Shown piece after piece: positions 62,312 to 64,000 of a DNA stretch of 64,000 nucleotides. Position numbers and translations under genes: made by a program. Below the pieces are notes generated by a model. It searched no databases, was not told the DNA's origin, and saw nothing but the letters and a program-made list of their open reading frames with translations. The first letter of the stretch is position 1, and each line of letters opens with the position of its first letter. The stretch is from CALDOK01 sp964481655 (GTDB lineage: Bacteria; Myxococcota_A; UBA796; JAFGLY01). The stretch spans positions 12,952 through 76,951 of the forward strand of contig CAYZVO010000009.1 of NCBI GenBank assembly GCA_964481655.1, read 5' to 3'.

Positions 62312-62383
62312 AGTGTAGCCGGACCTGCAATATCCAGCAACAAGGAGTTAACGGTTGCTACCACTCCGGGGTTGCGGTTATCA
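62312..62383. promoter_or_regulatory. Divergent promoter pair of the element's regulatory switch
   Basis: Minus strand: -35 TTGCTG (62340-62335) and -10 TACACT (62317-62312), spacer 17, driving the XRE operon. Plus strand: -35 TTGCTA (62355-62360) and -10 TTATCA (62378-62383), spacer 17, driving the small HTH gene. The -35 boxes are back to back, 14 bp apart. GGAGT ... ACTCC (62344-62348 and 62363-62367) and two GGTTGC copies between them are operator candidates. Confidence 0.55.
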
Positions 62384-62414
62384 TTGATGTGGTGCATACA
62401 AAGAGGGAAAAGCC

Positions 62415-62651
62415 ATGCATCGGGTTCACCTTCGCTCATCCATCGTCGTGGACCGGCTGATCCGGGCCGGAATGTCGCAGACCCAGTTCGCATCGTCCAT
62501 TGGGCTATCTGGCCCTGCGCTTTCGCTGATTCTGTCCGGGAAGCGCGGCACCGGTCCCAGATCGCGAAAGGCCCTGATGTCCTGCCCGCTGCTCGCGGAC
62601 CTGTCCTTCGACGACTTGTTCCTCATCGAGGGGGACCAGCAGGCGGCGTAG
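62415..62651 (+). CDS. Small Cro-like HTH protein
   Basis: 78 residues with a helix-turn-helix (IVVDRLIRAGMSQTQFASSI, GLSGPALSLILSGKRGTG) and little else. AGAGGGA precedes the ATG. Divergent from the XRE repressor and sharing its control region, it is placed like Cro opposite CI. Binding to the shared operators is inferred. Confidence 0.75.
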   Translation: MHRVHLRSSIVVDRLIRAGMSQTQFASSIGLSGPALSLILSGKRGTGPRSRKALMSCPLLADLSFDDLFLIEGDQQAA

Positions 62652-62690
62652 TACCACAGGCAGGGAAGCCAGTACCATCGGCGGGGAACC
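62650..62690 (+). repeat. Direct repeat of about 20 bp after the Cro-like gene
   Basis: AGTACCACAGGCAGGGAAGC plus C (62650-62670) and AGTACCATCGGCGGGGAACC (62671-62690) are adjacent copies differing at a few positions. Could be recombinase or regulator binding sites; unassigned. Confidence 0.5.
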
Positions 62691-62712
62691 AAGGTTCTAC
62701 GCATGAAAGAAA

Positions 62713-62733
62713 GGCCCCCGGAACCGGGGGGCC
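62713..62733. terminator. Terminator-like hairpin downstream of the Cro-like gene
   Basis: GGCCCCCGG (62713-62721), AA, CCGGGGGGCC (62724-62733). On the minus strand it is followed by TTTCTTTC, so it would end minus-strand transcripts best. On the plus strand it lies 60 bases after the Cro-like stop. Confidence 0.5.
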
Positions 62734-62832
62734 AAGTGCCTAACTGGCCTTGCGGTGGTCGTGGTGGTGGTTCATGTTGGGGATGGACGCCGGGTTCATG
62801 GCGCCCATCCCTCACCTCCACAGGAGCACCCC

Positions 62833-63045
62833 ATGTACCCCACCCCTGCACACGGCTTCGACCAGACCGACCCTCGCCCCCGCGACAACCTCGGACGCTT
62901 CCTGCCGCACGACGGCACCACCTTCGAGCCACTCGACGACCCGTTCGCTGACGAGCCCAGCGTGGACGACGAGGACGACTACGACGCCGAGGATGCCGAC
63001 GAAGGTGAGGACTACGGCGACGACGCTGACACCTGGGACGAGTAG
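62833..63045 (+). CDS. Very acidic small protein of the mobile element
   Basis: 70 residues from the ATG at 62833 with AGGAG upstream. The first 40 residues contain RPRDNLGRFLPHDGTTFEPL, a small-phage-protein look. The last 35 are nearly all Asp/Glu (DDEDDYDAEDADEGEDYGDD). Net charge is strongly negative. Such proteins can mimic DNA (anti-restriction or anti-defence) or buffer DNA-binding partners, but nothing beyond composition shows this. Lies between the switch and the second recombinase. Confidence 0.6.
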   Translation: MYPTPAHGFDQTDPRPRDNLGRFLPHDGTTFEPLDDPFADEPSVDDEDDYDAEDADEGEDYGDDADTWDE

Positions 63046-63163
63046 CCCGACGAGAAGGCAGCTCGCCCCGACGCGGCGGTGGGGTCCCCGGTTCCTGTCC
63101 CACCGTCCTGTCCTGCCCCACCGCCGCGTCACCCGTCAATCAACGCCACTGGAGGGCACCGCC

Positions 63164-63832
63164 ATGGCCAACCCCAACAGCAGTCCCACAGTGGCCCCTC
63201 GGGTTGCTCTCTACGCCAGGGTGTCCACGGCGGGCAGAGGACAGGACGTGGGCCTCCAGCTCGCGGAGCTGCGCCAGGTCGCCCTGCAACGCGGCTGGGA
63301 GGTGGCAGGGGAGTACGTGGACGAGGGCGAGAGCGGGGCCAAGGACTCGAGACCGGCCCTGGACCGCATGATGGCCGACGCCCAGGCCGGGAAACTGGAT
63401 CTGGTCGCCGTCTGGAAGCTGGACCGGCTGGGGCGCAGCCTCCCGCACCTGCTGCGGCTGCTCGACCAGTTCCAGGGCTGGGGCGTGGGGTTCGTGTCGC
63501 TGCGCGATGCGGGCATCGACACCACCACCGCGGCGGGCCGCCTCATGCTCCAACTCGTCGGCGCCTTCGCGGAGTACGAGCGCAACTTGATCCAGGAGCG
63601 GATCGTCGCCGGTGTGCGGCGCGCTCAAGCCGCTGGCATCCACTGTGGCCGCCCCAAGGTCGAGGTCGATCTCCGGCCCGCCCTGGCCATGCTCGACCAG
63701 GGACACGGCCTCAAGACCACCGCCAAGGCCATCGGCGTCTCCCGCACCACCCTCCGTCAGCGCCTGCTCGACGCTGGTGAGTGGCCGCGCCCCAGGGGGG
63801 TCGGAAAGGCCCCCTCACCAGGGCCCGCCTGA
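63164..63832 (+). CDS. Small serine recombinase (resolvase/invertase family)
   Basis: 222 residues from the ATG at 63164 with GGAGGGCACC upstream. Catalytic Ser21 is in VALYARVSTAGRG. VDEGESGAKDSRPALDRMM, VWKLDRLGRSLPHLL and LMLQLVGAFAEYERNLIQER (long E-helix) follow, then an HTH tail GLKTTAKAIGVSRTTLRQRL that binds the crossover site. The length fits resolvases and invertases. Being inside the element near the large integrase, it may resolve cointegrates or invert a segment. The substrate site is not identified. Confidence 0.92.
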   Translation: MANPNSSPTVAPRVALYARVSTAGRGQDVGLQLAELRQVALQRGWEVAGEYVDEGESGAKDSRPALDRMMADAQAGKLDLVAVWKLDRLGRSLPHLLRLLDQFQGWGVGFVSLRDAGIDTTTAAGRLMLQLVGAFAEYERNLIQERIVAGVRRAQAAGIHCGRPKVEVDLRPALAMLDQGHGLKTTAKAIGVSRTTLRQRLLDAGEWPRPRGVGKAPSPGPA

Positions 63833-63880
63833 TCGGGGTCGTCAACCGGGTCGGGAAGGGTGTCGGGAAGGAGGTGGTTT

Positions 63881-63997
63881 ATGCCTGATTTGGCGCCCGT
63901 TTACCGATCCTCATGCTCCCCGACTGCGCAAAAAAGTCCTCGCATCAGGGCGACAAGGAAAGCGGCATCAACACAAAGAATATCAACGCCACGATAG
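63881..63997 (+). CDS. Possible 38-residue peptide gene at the window edge
   Basis: ATG at 63881 behind a near-perfect GGAAGGAGG. It reads MPDLAPVYRSSCSPTAQK and on to a TAG at 63995-63997. Basic and Ser/Thr-rich, no family. From about 63890 the base composition is more AT-rich than the rest of the window. A minus-strand reading in the same place ends with a hydrophobic segment (AIVALIFFVLMPLSLSP), which could be the tail of a gene coming from the right. Neither is certain. Confidence 0.2.
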   Translation: MPDLAPVYRSSCSPTAQKSPRIRATRKAASTQRISTPR

Positions 63998-64000
63998 CAA

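Larger units (their letters stand above)
59784..64000. mobile_element. Left end of an integrated element carrying a large serine integrase
   Basis: From the end of the beta-helix gene to the window edge the content changes to mobile-element genes: serine integrase, XRE repressor, Cro-like HTH, small acidic protein and a second serine recombinase. The integrase gene abuts and overlaps the disrupted or target gene, the usual place for a serine-integrase attachment site. The attachment core is probably within about 59780-59825. The other end is outside the window, and no capsid, conjugation or replication gene is visible, so phage versus integrative element is undecided. Confidence 0.65.

Overview
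The window is high-GC bacterial chromosome. The gene content points to a Myxococcota or related deltaproteobacterial lineage: MopE-type Asp-rich metal-binding repeats in lipoproteins, a C-terminal tail resembling MYXO-CTERM, a eukaryotic-type Ser/Thr kinase with a PEGA-like tail, a PASTA-tailed FtsI, and an FtsY with an N-terminal membrane anchor. This is inferred from gene families, not from a 16S gene. A run of ten N (38392-38401) and G/C or A homopolymer tracts (31777-31850, 38325-38460) suggest a draft or metagenome assembly.

Region 1 (1-18.7 kb). After a partial zinc-finger gene, a probable 6S RNA and a TPR lipoprotein comes the whole dcw (division and cell wall) cluster on the minus strand. 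Its order from the promoter side is mraZ, rsmH, ftsL, ftsI, murE, murF, mraY, murD, ftsW, murC, murB, ddl, ftsQ, ftsZ. Most junctions overlap. Two usual members are absent from their normal places: murG (expected between ftsW and murC) and ftsA (between ftsQ and ftsZ). The murB product has lost most recognisable FAD and catalytic motifs. A 10-bp-spaced direct repeat upstream of mraZ looks like the MraZ operator.

Region 2 (18.7-23.3 kb). An IS21-like element (19107-22353) with 24-bp terminal inverted repeats carries two accessory ORFs plus istA and istB. It sits in a repeat-rich spacer between mraZ and smpB.

Region 3 (23.3-48.3 kb) is mostly housekeeping genes. It holds a VKOR-DsbA fusion, prmA and rsmE, a three-gene TadE/TadG-like pseudopilin set, a MopE-type lipoprotein, ahpC, a yqeY homologue, a three-subunit biotin-dependent acyl-CoA carboxylase, a secreted TPR-like protein coupled to a membrane Ser/Thr kinase interrupted by the assembly gap, a cobalamin adenosyltransferase, a lytic transglycosylase, zapA, ftsY and smc.

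Region 4 (48.3-59.8 kb). A serine-palmitoyltransferase-like enzyme lies behind a pair of TetR-type palindromes. A deoC-deoB-deoA-nupC nucleoside salvage operon follows, then small envelope proteins, a DtxR-type regulator, a nitrilase-family hydrolase and a large right-handed beta-helix lipoprotein.

Region 5 (59.8-64.0 kb) is the left end of an integrated mobile element. A large serine integrase gene overlaps the last codons of the beta-helix gene. It is the last gene of a three-gene operon headed by an XRE repressor, which is divergent from a small Cro-like HTH gene. A very acidic 70-residue protein and a second, small serine recombinase follow. The far end of the element lies outside the window.
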